A stretch of 64,000 nt of DNA from Cyrtodaria siliqua (GCA_037043455.1 JAWPHD010000296.1:454192-518191); one strand, 5' to 3'; shown: positions 33,125 to 45,714, counted from the stretch's first letter. Notes: generated by a model not told the origin, from the letters alone. A program made the numbers and translations.

Positions 33125-33241
33125 CATGGGTATCCGGTGAAGATAGGGAATTCCAACACGAGGTATACATGCTCTGCCTCGGTTCCGATTAAAACACTTA
33201 CACCGAGGGTTGGAATTCCCTATCTGAACCGAATACCCACG
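33125..33241. repeat. Foldback palindrome, ~42-bp arms
   Basis: Left arm ATGGGTATCCGGTGAAGATA continuing GGGAATTCCAACACGAGGT pairs with the right arm 33201-33241. The hinge contains GCTCTGCCTCGG. Confidence 0.8.
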
Positions 33242-34961
33242 ATAGATTATTTTTCTTGCATATCAGAGACATGCTGTGCGTTGACGCCGCCAGCTACTAA
33301 CGTTTTGCATGTGTTCCTGCATACCGGATGTTGGCGCGCGTGAATTTTATATCGAATCTAGGGTGAGATGGAAATATCTAGCCCCTGTAAAATGACGGAT
33401 ATCATTGTCCGGTATGCAAGAATATACCTTATACTACAAGTAATAGATAGAGTCTGGTCTCAGCGAGTTGGCTTATTTAAACACCGAGATGGGCTCTATC
33501 TGTTTTGTAGCGTGGTGTAATTAGTAACACTATCACGTCATAGTGACCGTACTCTAAATTCTGGTAGTTGTAGTACGGTATAGCCACGCCCCTTTAGTTA
33601 CCCTAATTTAAACGATTTAATGCTCTGCATTCATCAAAGGAAATGTCACTGACCATGCTACACCTAAATTAAACGATTTAATGCTCTGCGTTCATCAAAG
33701 GAAATGTCACCGACCATGCTACAACGTCGCCTGACTGTCTCTAAATGCTTTGAAATCAAAATATTTTTTTTGTCCAAATCTAATTAACTATTCCATGGGT
33801 TAATTTCGAATTCTTGTACACTGCACCTTATGAGTAATTTTCTACTGCTATGGCTATTTTCACGAGTGTCAGACTTTGTAATTAATAGCTCGGTTTCTTA
33901 CATCAGTTCATTGCAAGCCATTGACATCTTCCCATTTGAAAGTAATAGGAGCAGAATGACCATAGAAAGACTTCTGGACCAATCATCACGGTTACTGTGT
34001 CGGAACTTAGGTTCGAACTCGCCAAAAGAAACGAACAAATGAGTGAACAATCAACGAACAATGAAAACAAGCGAGCAAAGGAACGAAACGAACGACGAAG
34101 TGTTTTAAGAGGTCAAAACATATACTGTAGTAACCAGCCGCTTTTCTTCAATGAGCTTGGGGTATGAAATATCCTAAACATTATACATATATAATAGCTG
34201 TGAAATATGCGTTTCATTATGACGCACTTTCAGAAATTTCACATTTGCTATTTGTGAAAAATGATCAAGAATGCGTACGCAATTTTCAAAAAATTGTGAA
34301 AAATGCGGTTTGTGACATATACACTGCTTTCTTTCCCAAAAACAACAACAATACGTGATGGACCAACACATGTGTGCTACGTTATGCCATGCACGATTTC
34401 GTTTTATGATAAATGTTTGCAAGCCACTGGCATTTCTCATATACTGGTCTAAACGTAATTGTAACATGAAAGGCAAGTAATAACAAGACAAGTGTCTTAG
34501 TCCACTCGACCATGTATGAGGATATGTTTCTTTTGATAAGAGAGTATATTCGTTAAGCAATTTAGACATTGAAAATGATTTTCATATTGTAATGACCTGT
34601 CTGTTACTTAACCCTTTTAAGAAGTAGTTTTTATTTCAGAAACAAATGAGTATAATATCTCTTTTATTAAACAACAACTATGAACAGTTTCAAAACATTC
34701 TTAGAAGTTAACATTGGGATGAATGAATTTTGCATTAACTTTGTTCATGGTATGTTATGCCTAAGGAATGATATATTGACAAAGCATACAACCTAGACTT
34801 TTTTAATTTAATGATGAGGAAATTCTATGTTTATAAATGATACGAAATACTATCAAAGATCTATTTTGTTTAGGGTAGATTATAAGAAAGAGCAGATAAG
34901 CTAATTAAAATAAAAATGATGTTAGGACCATACATACTAGTCTAGTTAAACGTATTTCTTA

Positions 34962-35608
34962 TTTGATTTGTAGATCATCAGATGTTTATGCTGTTTTGTC
35001 TTGGTGACGGTTCCGTATCAGATTATACTCCAATACACTTTATTTGATTTGTAGATCATCAGATGTTTATGCTGTTTTATCTTGGTGACGGTTCCGTATC
35101 AGATCATACTCCAATACACTTTATTTGATTTGTAGATCATAAGATGTTTACGCTGTTTTGTCTTGGTGACGGTTCTGTATCAGATCATACTCCATTACAC
35201 TTTATTTGATTTGTAGATCATAAGATGTTTACGCTGTTTTGTCTTGGTGACGGTTCTGTATCAGATTATACTCCATTACACTTTATTTGATTTGTAGATC
35301 ATAAGATGTTTATGCTGTTTTGTCTTGGTGACGGTTCTGTATCAGATTATACTCCAATACACTTTATTTGATTTGTAGATCATCAGATGTTTATGCTGTT
35401 TTGTCTTGGTGACGGTTCCGTATCAGATTATACTCCAATACACTTTATTTGATTTGTAGATCATCAGATGTTTATGGTGTTTTGTCTTGGTGACGGTTCC
35501 GTATCAGATTATACTCCAATACACTTTATTTGATTTGTAGATCATAAGATGTTTACGCTGTTTTGTCTTGGTGACAGTTCTGTATCAGATTATACTCCAA
35601 TACACCTG
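34962..35608. repeat. 81-bp tandem repeat, 8 copies
   Basis: Unit runs from TTTATTTGATTTGTAGATCA through GACGGTTCCGTATCAGATTA to CTCCAATACAC, period 81. Copies differ at a few sites (CATCAG/CATAAG, TTATG/TTACG, TTCCG/TTCTG) that occur in neighbouring copies, indicating recent amplification. Confidence 0.97.
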
Positions 35609-37250
35609 ATTTGATTTGTTTCGATTTGAGTTGGCAGGCGACCTTGGGAAAGAACTCGGGTCAAATCATCAGTGCAATGGGATTGATGGGATCGCTGACT
35701 TCAAGAGACTGGACACATATTCAAACAGCTTTATTATTGAGAGTTCTGAAAGAATTACCAAATCGAATGATATGATATGATCATTCGAAGATTTATATTC
35801 CGGGTATCTGAAAGTTCAAAATTATTTTCGGTTGGGTCTGCAAGACATTTGGCATCTGGTGATATATCAGCATTTATCTGTATACAGGCACACGTGTGGT
35901 ACACGCTTGATAACCGCTTAATACTAAGCTCTCATCGTTCAACATATTATCAACACATTTAAAACAAAGCTGAAAACAGTATGAATACCTGAAATAAAAT
36001 AAAGCGTGTTGATTTGTCCAACAGTCAACGTATTGATATTGTCCAACAGTCAAACATATTGATATTGTCCAACAGTCAAACGTATTGATATTGTCCAATA
36101 GTCAAGTGATACTGTCTAAAGGTCAAGATCAAGCGTGTTGATATTGTCCAAAGGTCAGGATCAGACGTGTTGATATTGTCCTGAGTGAAGGTCAAAATCG
36201 TTAAACATTCCATTATTGCTTCAATATTACATATCGGTGTCTTATTGCAGCCCAACCCAGCTATAAGAAGCGTTATATTCGAAAACAGCAAACGTATATC
36301 ATTCGGACAGACACACCACTAGCTTACAGAAATATTCTGTAAAACTATTGAAGATCACAGCCTTAAAGGGCACGCTAAAATTATGGTCATGTAATTATTG
36401 TAACTGTCCCTAAAAAGATATGAGGCAAACACAATATTTACTGGTTTCACACCAAAGTATCCATTAGATAAGTGTTACGAACTTTATCTTAGATAACGTT
36501 ATGCTGATGACGCCTATGAACATGGTATCCCATTACCGTTAACTGAATTTAGGAATTAGTTATCTTTTAGGAAGACTAATACAATCAATGGACTTAAGGT
36601 TCAGATATGGATGCGTAATACTCCTTCGAACTTAATTGGCATTTTTAGTTAAAAAGGTAAAGGCGGGTCAGTCCTTTTCACATCACCATAATTTGACGGA
36701 GAGGGCAACCATATGTAGTTTCTTTAAGGACTGTTGGTCCTCCATCTTAAAAAATAAAGGTTCAAAATGGATGGGATATGATGAAGTAAAATTTTCAAAC
36801 AAATGCATTTTAGGCATGAGCAATGTCAACATTATAGTACATGACAGTAATTCAATGTGGACATAATGTCAGAGAGAATACTTATGAGGTAGAACTTGTG
36901 CCCTTTATATCCGAAAAGTTAGATATGATTTTACTCATTTTTTTTTATGCATAACGTTGATGATAACTGAGTCTGAATGCAGCTTCCTTTTGGCGGGAAT
37001 CTAAGGCGCAGGATGTTAATATGACTTAACCAATATAAAAACTTTCTAGATAATTCGAGATGTTCTTCAAAGAAGTGATCGAGATGTTACGAATGGCATA
37101 CAGCGTGAACATGTAATCCACACACTTATATGATTATCATTATGTGCAATTACAAAATAATCTTAGAATGCTGTCTAGACATCAGCCCACTATAGTCTCA
37201 GTCCCGTCTAGAGGTTATGTTAATGTTTCGTTCATGTCCTGTCAGGTGGG
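35609..37250. other. Non-coding DNA with one short tandem repeat
   Basis: 36003-36185 holds about six copies of a ~26-bp unit, TTGATATTGTCCAACAGTCA with AACGTA, decaying to the right. Otherwise no recognised feature. Confidence 0.65.
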
Positions 37251-37254
37251 TCCG

Positions 37255-37470
37255 CGCCCACCACGTTGGTGCAACGTCGAAATCGGGTCTCGACGTCGCC
37301 AATTTTGCAACAACGTCTATTCAACACAAACACAACGTTCATTCAACGTTGGTTTATCGACGTCTAATATACGTTGAAATTAGACGTTGTTTCAACGTCT
37401 ATACAAAGTCGGTTTAACGACGTTGACTGACAACACAGACACAACATCTATTCAACGTTGTTTATCATGC
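37255..37470. repeat. AACGTC/GACGTT-dense repeat
   Basis: Many CAACGTTG, AACGTC and TCGACGTC words lie 10-25 bases apart; related copies at 37855-37970, 38500-38565 and 43960-44430. Confidence 0.75.
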
Positions 37471-37474
37471 AGAT

Positions 37475-37860
37475 ATGCACTTTTCTGCCTAATAAAGGGG
37501 TGACCTAATAAATATTGCTTTATTAGGCACTGATCAATAGAGCAAATCAATGTGGAATCCCTCGGCGTTTATTGTACGTAACGTTATCTGACGTCATGCA
37601 CGTAACGTTGCCTGACGTCATAAAACAAACAAAAGACAACAACATGGCGGCGTCCTCGATAAGCGTAACATTCTGAGAAATAGCTAATAATAGTAATTCA
37701 TACAGAAAATGTGGATAATCTACATGACTCTCATGACATGAATTATTAGGCTCGGCACGAAAACGAAGAATAGCTCGGCAGAGCCTCGCCATTCTTCGTT
37801 TTCTAAGCCTCGCCTAATAAACTTGATAGTAAAAGGCACTGACATAATATTCTCTATTTA
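37475..37860. repeat. Dispersed repeat ending in a 37-bp-arm foldback
   Basis: 37475-37735 is repeated in the same orientation at 44630-44885 (ACGTAACGTTATC.GACGTCATGCACG; AACAAAATGGCGGCGTCCTC-type core). 37743-37820 is a palindrome TTATTAGGC...GCCTAATAA with inner arms AAAACGAAGAAT and hinge CTCGGCAGAGCCTCG. Its right half, through AAAAGGCACTGACATAATAT, is shared with the foldback at 47631-47752. Confidence 0.8.
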
Positions 37861-37967
37861 TCGACGTCTAATGTACGTTGAAATTAGACGTTGTTTCAAT
37901 CGTCTATTTAACGTCGATTTAACAACGTCGATTGACCACACAAAGACAACGTCTATACAATAAGATT

Positions 37968-38123
37968 ATTACTAGAGTAACGTGTTCTGGAAGTTTGTAT
38001 CGCCTCGAGTAGGTAAATGTCATATCAAGGTTCACACGAGAGGCGGAGCCTCGAGTGTGATCTTGATCTGGCATTTACCTTCGAGAGGTGATACAAACTT
38101 CCAGAACACGTTACTCTTGTAAT
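37968..38123. repeat. Large foldback palindrome, ~67-bp arms
   Basis: ATTACTAGAGTAACGTGTTC at the left pairs with its near complement ending at 38123. Arms include TGGAAGTTTGTATC and GGTAAATG. The hinge is GAGAGGCGGAGCCTCGAG. Confidence 0.88.
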
Positions 38124-38564
38124 GATCCTTTTATTATATACCTCTTACACATCATTAACATAGAAATATTTGCATTGCTATTGCATACACATTCAATAAA
38201 GCATATTATTTCTCGATAAAGTGCAGCGAGAAAATGCATGTAGTTTTAAGGTGTTTATGTTCATTGGTCTGACCTACTTGTTTTGTTTGTATGACGTAAC
38301 GTCGTCTTGACTTTCTCGCGCATAGTAGCGTAAAACTTTCTTGAATCATTGGAAAAACCACTGTTCTATTTTTAGTAAGAAAGTGATACTTGTTCTATTT
38401 TAAGTAGCATAGTGATAACCTGTAGTGTGATACAGGTTGTTGTATTCCATTGCAAGAAAATGAAGGTACTATGTATATATTATTGATAGGTAATAAGTTG
38501 CTTTATCGACGTCGAATATACGTTGAAATTAGACGTTAACAACGTCTATACAAAGTCGGTTTAC
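38124..38564. other. Non-coding DNA
   Basis: No gene or clear repeat except a short GACGTCGAATATACGTTGA block at ~38510. Confidence 0.6.
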
Positions 38565-39010
38565 GGCTGCGTACAGCTAAATATAGCCTGGCTTAAGCCC
38601 CGCCTTTTGTTGTGTTCGATTCAGTATAGAAGTGAACGTTCACAGAGGTCAGCAGATATAACTTCGAAATATTCAATATGCATTTTCAGGAAGGATAAAC
38701 TATAGGTAAAATAATCACCATCAGCTAGGATCATTAAATTAAATAAAACAATTTTTTTTCATGTTTTTGAAAATTTAACATCCATTGAAATTGCATGTCA
38801 ACATTCAGTGCGGATTCAATAGTGTTTGTAAACACAGACATGCGCAGAGAGGTTGAGCTGGAAAAGTTGTCTTTTTCACACTTTCAAAGGCTTTGTAATG
38901 GAAATATCTATGACATAAGGTAATTTAAAGAAAATATGGTGTATAATTCTTGAGATATTAGCTGACAGGTGCTACAGGAGGTCTATGGAAAAGTATTTAG
39001 TTTACTGCAA
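38565..39010 (+). repeat. ~440-bp dispersed repeat, copy 1
   Basis: High identity to 43513-43960 in the same orientation, from TACAGCTAAATATAGCCTGG to AGGAGGTCTATGG. Both copies adjoin AACGTC-dense sequence on opposite sides. No coding content seen. Confidence 0.88.
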
Positions 39011-39603
39011 CCTAAAGGACTTCCCTGGGAATTCCCTATATCACGTGCTGTCCTGCAAGTCTTTAATTTAATAATTTATTATGGAGTTGAGTTTGGAACA
39101 GTTTTGGGGAAGGGTAAATCTGCATCTGTATGGCAAAAAAGCCTTATTTAACCAAGGCATGTACAGTTGTATTGTCTGGACAGGGGCCTCCAGCAGGAAC
39201 TATGGGCAAATCAGGGTTAATGGCCAAATGGGGCACACACCATTGAGGGGTTTCATCGTGTGGCCTTCATGGCTGCCCACAAGATCATGAGGGATGAAAT
39301 GAATCATCATGTCAGCATGGGAAGTGTTTTGGAGGTGTCACACCTGTGTCATAACTCAAAATGAATCAATCATGCTCATTTAGTGCTTGAGAGCCATTCA
39401 ACCAACAATGAGCGAATGGCTTGTAAGCAGCAAAAGCGCTGTTTGAAATTACATATACCACACTGCCTTATTTGAACCGTGGAATTTAATAGAGGTAGGC
39501 GTGATATAAAAATGCTACTATTGACCGACTGAAATTAATTCAGTGTCGCCTTAATTACATAATTTTGCATAGTTGTGTTCACGAGTCGTTTTTTCCTCGA
39601 GTT
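39011..39603. other. Non-coding DNA
   Basis: No feature recognised. A short open frame at ~39081-39290 has no family resemblance. Confidence 0.5.
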
Positions 39604-41240
39604 TTACAGGAAAGAGAATATTTTTTTATATTTTATTTCTTCCTGGAATTCTCGATACAGTTTGTACATTTCTTTCTTAGTTCTAGTTCTGTTTGCTTTG
39701 TATTGTTTTGACTTTTTATAAATCTTATCTTTAATATTAGCTATTTGTTTGACTTTAAGAGCATGCGCGACACTAGAACCACATTTTATAGTGTTACCCA
39801 CCGCGTTGCATAGTTTGTAGATTGATTCACCCGGACCATTATTAACTGCATGAACAGAACTGTGCGCCCGCCCGATGACATTCTTGGAAATGTTACATGT
39901 TTGGGTAAAGATCGCCTCTGACTACGATTACTGCCTTCTACCTTTTGCGTGTTTGAATTTAATTTGTTGTTTTTTCAAGCATACTGGGGCCGTGGCGATA
40001 ATTTACACATTTTCTAACTAGACTTTCGCTTTCAGGGGACGGAATTAATTCGAAACTGGGTTGTAAAAAAGTGCTTTTCTGTAGCCATGTGGCAGTACTG
40101 TCACGCATGCAAACCAAGGAATATCGAGCACAATGTTCATAGTTGCCATGGTAGCAATGTACCACAGAATCACAGGCATAACTTAAAACAGACCTGGTTT
40201 TGGCAAAGTCACCAGCATGCGTTTTCATCTCCTGCTCAAATTCAGCTTGACATCTTTGTGAGAGGTCGTTTGCGAAATTGTTTTGAAGTTTTTGTTTTTC
40301 CAGTTTAGTACTGGCTGGCATCAAAGAGTTTAACTCTGATAAATTTTGCACAAACTTCCTGTGATTCTGGGATACATGCCTCGTATCAAGTAAAGACTTG
40401 GGTTCAGTGTTAGTGGCACAACTGTTAAATAATCTGCTGCCCTATAAGCGGATGAGTCGGGATCAGTGGTTATATATTCCAATTCCAGGCCATCACTTGA
40501 GAGATCAGTAAAGCATTCCATGGCCCATTTCTCTTCATTGCCAATATTAGTTGTCATTGGAATGTTTGCTGAACATTCTCCCATGTGATGGCCTGGAAGT
40601 GAATCTAATTTATTTTTACGATTGCTGCATAATTTATTTTTGGTGGCTACAGCAATTATTTGATTTGTATCTGTCAAATTCTCCGCAACAAGGTATGTAG
40701 TCTGTGTTGCAGGCTGAAATGGCGTCTTTCCTATACCCGAGTATATGCAATTGTTATAAACGCCATCACATTGCGCGTTTATTATATTCAGAGGTGCCCC
40801 TCGCATTGTATTTGTTTCCTTTAATTGATTTCTCCTTTGCTTCATATCGTTTGTGTTAGTTTCTTCAATTATCTTGCAAACTTCATTCGCGGTCCTCTGC
40901 ATTCCAGCACACGATGGCGGAGGGAGGTTAATGCTACAGCACAGATTATCAAAGCTAGTAGCTGCGATTGGCATTTGAGTCAGCCCCACTTATAGGCCCC
41001 GGTGTATTGCAGCTGTACGTCTCCCGCGACCGACGGTGAGTATTTCTTCAAACAGATTATGCATGTCTGATTTATATGCACATATATCACATATGGCCTG
41101 TTCTCTCCAGCCAAGTCCCCGTCTCTGCTCCGCTGCCAGGTTCCAACTCAGGAACCTTTGACAGGCTGGAGAGAACTTCCCGTGGTCGCGGAAGACCTGG
41201 TTCCACATTTCAGCATTTTTCTTGGCATTTACAAGCCTGT
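39604..41240 (-). pseudogene. Mutator-like transposase relic
   Basis: Pieces in order along the minus strand. 41240-40990 has KFSPACQRFLSWNLAAEQRR and GLGWREQAICDIC. An in-frame TAG follows at 40990-40992. 40989-~40430 continues in the same frame with CDGVYNNCIYSGIGKTPFQP, NKLCSNRK and ITTDPDSSAYRAADYL (a D-rich, possibly catalytic motif). After a frame break near 40400, 40351-39959 has QRCQAEFEQEM and HCYHGNYEHCARYSLVC. 39801-39604 carries a charged tail. The phrases match my memory of the Mutator-like transposase family abundant in bivalves. Stop and frame breaks show it is inactive. Confidence 0.72.
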
Positions 41241-41243
41241 AAG

Positions 41244-41523
41244 TAGAAGAAGAAGAAGAAGAAGAAGAAGAAGAAGAAGAAGATGATTAAAAATAATGAT
41301 AATAATAATGATAAGTAATAAATGATGATAATGAAAATAGTATTCATAGTAAGCAAGATAATAATAATAATATATTTATTTATTCAAAATACAAAAGACC
41401 TTTAGGTCCATGAGTACACAGGTACAACACAATACATTATATATACACACGGCAATAAATGCCAACATATACAATCTATTTTGTCACTTATCATTTTTTT
41501 GTCATATATTAATAATAATAATA

Positions 41524-41556
<33 letters not shown>

Positions 41557-41664
41557 GTGATAAAGATAATGATACAAAGGTAATGGAGATAATTCTATAA
41601 CAAAGATAATGATAATAAAGATAATAATGATAATGATAATATTAATTGCTTACTTTGCATTGGA
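41244..41664. repeat. Trinucleotide microsatellites
   Basis: (GAA)n at 41244-41283, AAT/GAT-rich sequence to ~41380, (AAT)n then (GAT)n at 41509-41559, and GATAAT-rich sequence to 41640. Confidence 0.95.
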
Positions 41665-41990
41665 ATTGAATTGAATTGGGGTTTTAAGGCGCACCAACAC
41701 ATGAAAAGGTTATATGGCGCCTAACAGGCATGAACATGCCAGGCTCATCTTCCATGTACATCGAGATAAAATATGGAAAATGGGCCTAGAACCTTCTCAC
41801 CTTGAACTGCAGAGTTGCTGCAAATTCTATCGTAGAAACTCCATTTACGCTGGAGCCACGTTATTGTTTTTCTGCCACTGCTCTTTTGATGCGAGCGAGA
41901 TAGCACCTGAAACAATGCAGGGATCATGATGAAGACCTTTAATGAACATGAACAAAAAATGATAAAATGAACATGAATTTGGGGCATTCT
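41665..41990 (+). repeat. Dispersed repeat, relative of 24175-24455
   Basis: Shares GGTTATATGGCGCCTAACAG and the CTGCAGAGTTGCTGCAAATT block with the inverted copy at 24175-24455. It may be a short non-autonomous transposon; ends not defined. Confidence 0.7.
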
Positions 41991-42361
41991 ACCCCTCTTC
42001 CTACCCCTCCAGTGGGATCTGCAGTGGCCCTATTCTTTGCCCCGAGACCAAACGGGGCCCCCCGGGAACCACACGGGGCTACTTTGCATTGGACTCTGCA
42101 CTTTCGAATACGTCGGGCTGAGAGTCCTTCTTTGGGCGTAGAAATTTATTGGTGTTGTCTGGAAGTTCGTTTTTTTGTACGTTTTCAAAAATGCCCCTGC
42201 TTAAGCGCACATTATTTGACCGCACATTTTCTGGGCTTCTATGCAATGAAGTTCCCTTATTGTAAGGCACTCTTCCTTTTTCAAACCTATGTAAGGTTGC
42301 AGAGTCAGATTTTTTTTTTTAAACTCATTATTAGGAATCCTCTTTTGACTGTCTAGTATGT

Positions 42362-42968
42362 TGCTAATCTTGTTTATACTGCAACCTAGGAGCACACAAA
42401 CACATGCTTATCTTGTTTATACTGCAATCTAGGAGCACACAACACATGCTTATCTTGTTTATACTGCACCCTAGGAGCACACAACACATGCTTATCTTGT
42501 TTATACTGCACCCTAGGAGCACACAACACATGCTTATCTTGTTTATACTGCAATCTAGGAGCACACAACACATGCTTATCTTGTTTATACTGCACCCTAG
42601 GAGCACACAACACATGCTTATCTTGTTTATACTGCACCCTAGGAGCACACAACACATGCTTATCTTGTTTATACTGCACCCTAGGAGCACACAACACACG
42701 CTTATCTTGTTTATACTGCACCATTGGATCACACAACACGTGCTTATCTTGTTTATACTGCACCCTAGGAGCACACAACACATGCTTATCTTGTTTATAC
42801 TGCACCCTAGGAGCACACAACACACGCTTATCTTGTTTATACTGCACCCTAGGAGCACACAACACGTGCTTATCTTGTTTATACTGCAACATAGGAGCAC
42901 ACAACACGTGCTTATCTTGTTTATACTGCAACATAGGAGCACACAACACGTGCTTATCTTGTTTATGT
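42362..42968. repeat. 42-bp minisatellite, ~14 copies
   Basis: Unit TGCTTATCTTGTTTATACTG + CACCCTAGGAGCACACAACA + CA, period 42 (14 codons), so frames of ~220 codons stay open on both strands (MLILFILHPRSTQH plus; CVLLGCSINKISMC and HVLCAPRVQYKQDK minus). I treat these as satellite frames, not genes. Confidence 0.97.
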
Positions 42969-43127
42969 TTATTACCATTTGGCGTACAAAGAGACTTAAT
43001 GATGTCATCAATATTGCAATGGGACGTCACGTCAACAAACAAAACCATGACGTTGTGCTGTAGTAATTGCCTTCATAATGATGGCAATTATCTGTTTGTG
43101 TTGATAAATAGATTAATAAACTTGACT

Positions 43128-43177
43128 TGGGGGTGGGGGGTGGGGGGGGGGGAGGGGAGGGGTAGGGGGGAGGGGTA
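43128..43177 (+). repeat. G-rich tract with quadruplex potential
   Basis: Runs of 3-12 G separated by single T or A (GGGGGTGGGGGGTGGGG..GGAGGGGAGGGG). Confidence 0.9.
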
Positions 43178-43512
43178 CTTTGGAAAATCACTTGAAAAAA
43201 ATATAAATATTTATATCATTTTGACATAAATATATATATATATTTATGAATAAAACACTCTGATGTATAAAATCAAGCAAGAATATAGGCAATTTAAACA
43301 GATTTTATTGAGTTGCAACAAGATTAAAGAGTTGAGAAATCTAAAAAACAATTATTTCAGTCTGCTTTCACTTGAGAACAGCATGTTAAGCTAAACATTT
43401 ATTTTTTGGTACAATGCAGTCTTCATATTTGTTATAGATGTTGACATAGGGGTACTAATTGTTAAAACAAGGCACATTGGTCATGGTATTTGAGATAAAG
43501 TTTTGGTATAGG

Positions 43513-43960
43513 CTGAGTACAGCTAAATATAGCCTGGCTTAAGCTCCGTCTTTTGTTGTGTACGATTCAGTACAGAAGTGAAACAGAGGTCAGCAGATAT
43601 AACTTCGAAATATTCAATATGCATTTTCATGAAGGATAAACTATAGGTAAAATAATCCCCATCTGCTAGGATCATTAAATTAAATAAAAAAATATTTTTT
43701 CATGTTTTTGAAAACTTAACATCCAATGAACTTGCATGTCAATATTCAGTGCGGATTCAATAGTGTTTGTAAACACAGACATGTGCAGAGAGGTTGAGCT
43801 GGAAAAGTTGTCTTTTTCACACTTTCAAAGGCTTTGTGATGGAAATATCAATGAAATAAGGTAATTTAAAGAAAATCTGGTGTATAATTCTTGAGATATT
43901 AGCTGACAGGTGCCACAGGAGGTCTATGGGAAAGTATTTAGCTTTCTGCAACCTAAACGA
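43513..43960 (+). repeat. ~440-bp dispersed repeat, copy 2
   Basis: Direct copy of 38565-39010 with scattered substitutions and small indels. Confidence 0.88.
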
Positions 43961-44430
43961 CGTCGGCTGACAAAACAAACACAACATCTAGTCAATGTTG
44001 TTTTATCGACGTCGAATATACGTTGTAATTAAACGTTGTTTCAACGTCTATTCAAAGTCGGTTTAACGACGTCGATTGACAACACAAAACAACGTCAAGT
44101 CAACGTTGGTTTATCGACGTAGAATATACGTTGAAATTTGACGTTGTTTCGATATTGAATATGTGACCTTCCACATATTCCCAGCAAACACACGACGTTA
44201 TTTCAATATGTTGGATTTTGGTAGCAACGTCTGCGACCTAAATCAGAATATACGTTGAAATTAGACGTTATTTCGATATTGAATGTGTGACCTTCCACAT
44301 ATTCCCAGCAAACACACGACGTTGAATCAATGTTGGATTTTGGTAGCAACGTCGGCGACCTAAATCCAATGTTGGTACAACTTCTGATTTAAGACGTCAG
44401 AGCAACGTTGGAGTACGACGTCGTTATGAC
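43960..44430. repeat. AACGTC/GACGTT-dense repeat with ~110-bp duplication
   Basis: ACGTTG/CGACGTC words as at 37255. ATGTGACCTTCCACATATTC and CCAGCAAACACACGACGTT occur at ~44160 and again at ~44286. Confidence 0.75.
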
Positions 44431-44629
44431 GTTGTCTTGCATGCTTATGTGATAGGGCATGTTAAGGGAGGTAATGTATAATGTTAATTTACGTATTTTT
44501 AATGTGTAATGCAAGGTTATATATTGGTATATATGTTTTTCTATATATGTGTTGATTTACTAATGCATTGTTTTAATTATTAATAGCTTGCTGGCATGTA
44601 TTATAATTAAGTAGGGTACTTAAAGGTTT

Positions 44630-44885
44630 TTATCATGCAGATATGCACTTTTCTGCCTAATAAAGCGTGACCTAATACATTTTGCTTTATTAGGCACTGA
44701 CCAACAGAGCAAATCAATGCGGAATCCCTCGGCGTTTACTTTACGTAACGTTATCAGACGTCATGCACGTAACGTTGACTGACGTCATAAAACAAACAAC
44801 AAAATGGCGGCGTCCTCGATAAGCGTAACATTCTGAGAAATCGGTAATAATAGTAATTCATACAGAAAATGTGGATAATCTACAT
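44630..44885 (+). repeat. Dispersed repeat, copy of 37475-37735
   Basis: Begins ATCATGCAGATATGCACTTT and includes the paired CCTAATAA / TTATTAGG words and the GGCGGCGTCCTCGATAAGCG core. Confidence 0.85.
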
Positions 44886-45464
44886 GATAAATAGAATAAT
44901 ATGAATTTTAGGCACTGCCTAAGACCGAGCAGAGCTCTTAAAATTAATACTTACGTGATATATCGGATCGCATGTAAAAATTTAACTTGTAAACCAAATA
45001 TTTTACTCTTAGTAATTATTTTATATTGTTGTGATAAAATACTTACCTATCAATTTTATTGTCAATGACAGCATATCAAATCCTGAAATATCTCTGAATT
45101 ATGCAAGAAATGGTCAGCATACCAGGGGTCATCCGCCAAGTTGTCATTATTGCCTATATGTATAATAATGATAACTTGCGCATCCAACGCGACGTGCACG
45201 CTACCCCTGTTGGATGGACATTGGGTGATTGAAGTTTCATTAAAATGGTCTGAGAAATAAAGTCACATGTTTTTTTAACAAAACTATTGAAAATGTAGAT
45301 GAATTACATAAACAGTCATGTTAAAAAACACCGAAACATATGAGTAAATTAATTGACTATTCATAATTTCGATCATCAAAATCAGCTGACCAAGCAATGG
45401 CCTAGACATTTGACACACCTCTAAATTGTGGTAGGTGGTAAACTCAAACTCGGTCTTTATCATA

Positions 45465-45714
45465 GTTTGTTTGTTTGAATGGTGTTTTACGTAATTTTTA
45501 ACACATGTAAGGTTGTCTACTAGTATGACGGTCGATTATTTTTGAGTTGGAGGCATCCACCCATTTTTCCTGGGTAATAATACACCTCCCGCCATCCGTA
45601 AAAATCTAAACTTCCTCACTTACAAGTCGAGCTCCCAGTGGGATTCGAACCCGCAGCGATGAGAGGTGAAGGTTTACAATGCAACATCGTTAACCATTCG
45701 ACCACGGAGACGCT
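45465..45714 (-). mobile_element. tRNA-derived SINE, full length
   Basis: Minus-strand head: A box TGGTCGAATGG (45694-45704), B box GGTTCGAATCC (45641-45651). The body includes GGCGGGAGGTGTA, and the 3' tail is CAAACAAACAAAC (45465-45477). Truncated relatives: 59039-59165, 61677-61795, 61801-62015. Confidence 0.85.

Larger units (their letters stand above)
31200..34960. other. Repeat-rich non-coding stretch
   Basis: 31370-31440: two tandem copies of a ~47-bp unit (AACGTGTTTTA.TGTCGAA.TATTCG). 31331-31350: GACGAGGCTCTGCCGAGG, a foldback-type hinge. 33600-33720: two copies of AAACGATTTAATGCTCTGC..ATCAAAGGAAATGTCAC. No host gene recognised; 34330-34960 shows nothing I can name. Confidence 0.55.

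Noticed and set aside
42364..43063. Three overlapping ~215-220-codon frames as a cysteine-rich protein
   Set aside because: Period of 42 explains them; they coexist on both strands and end at the array edge.
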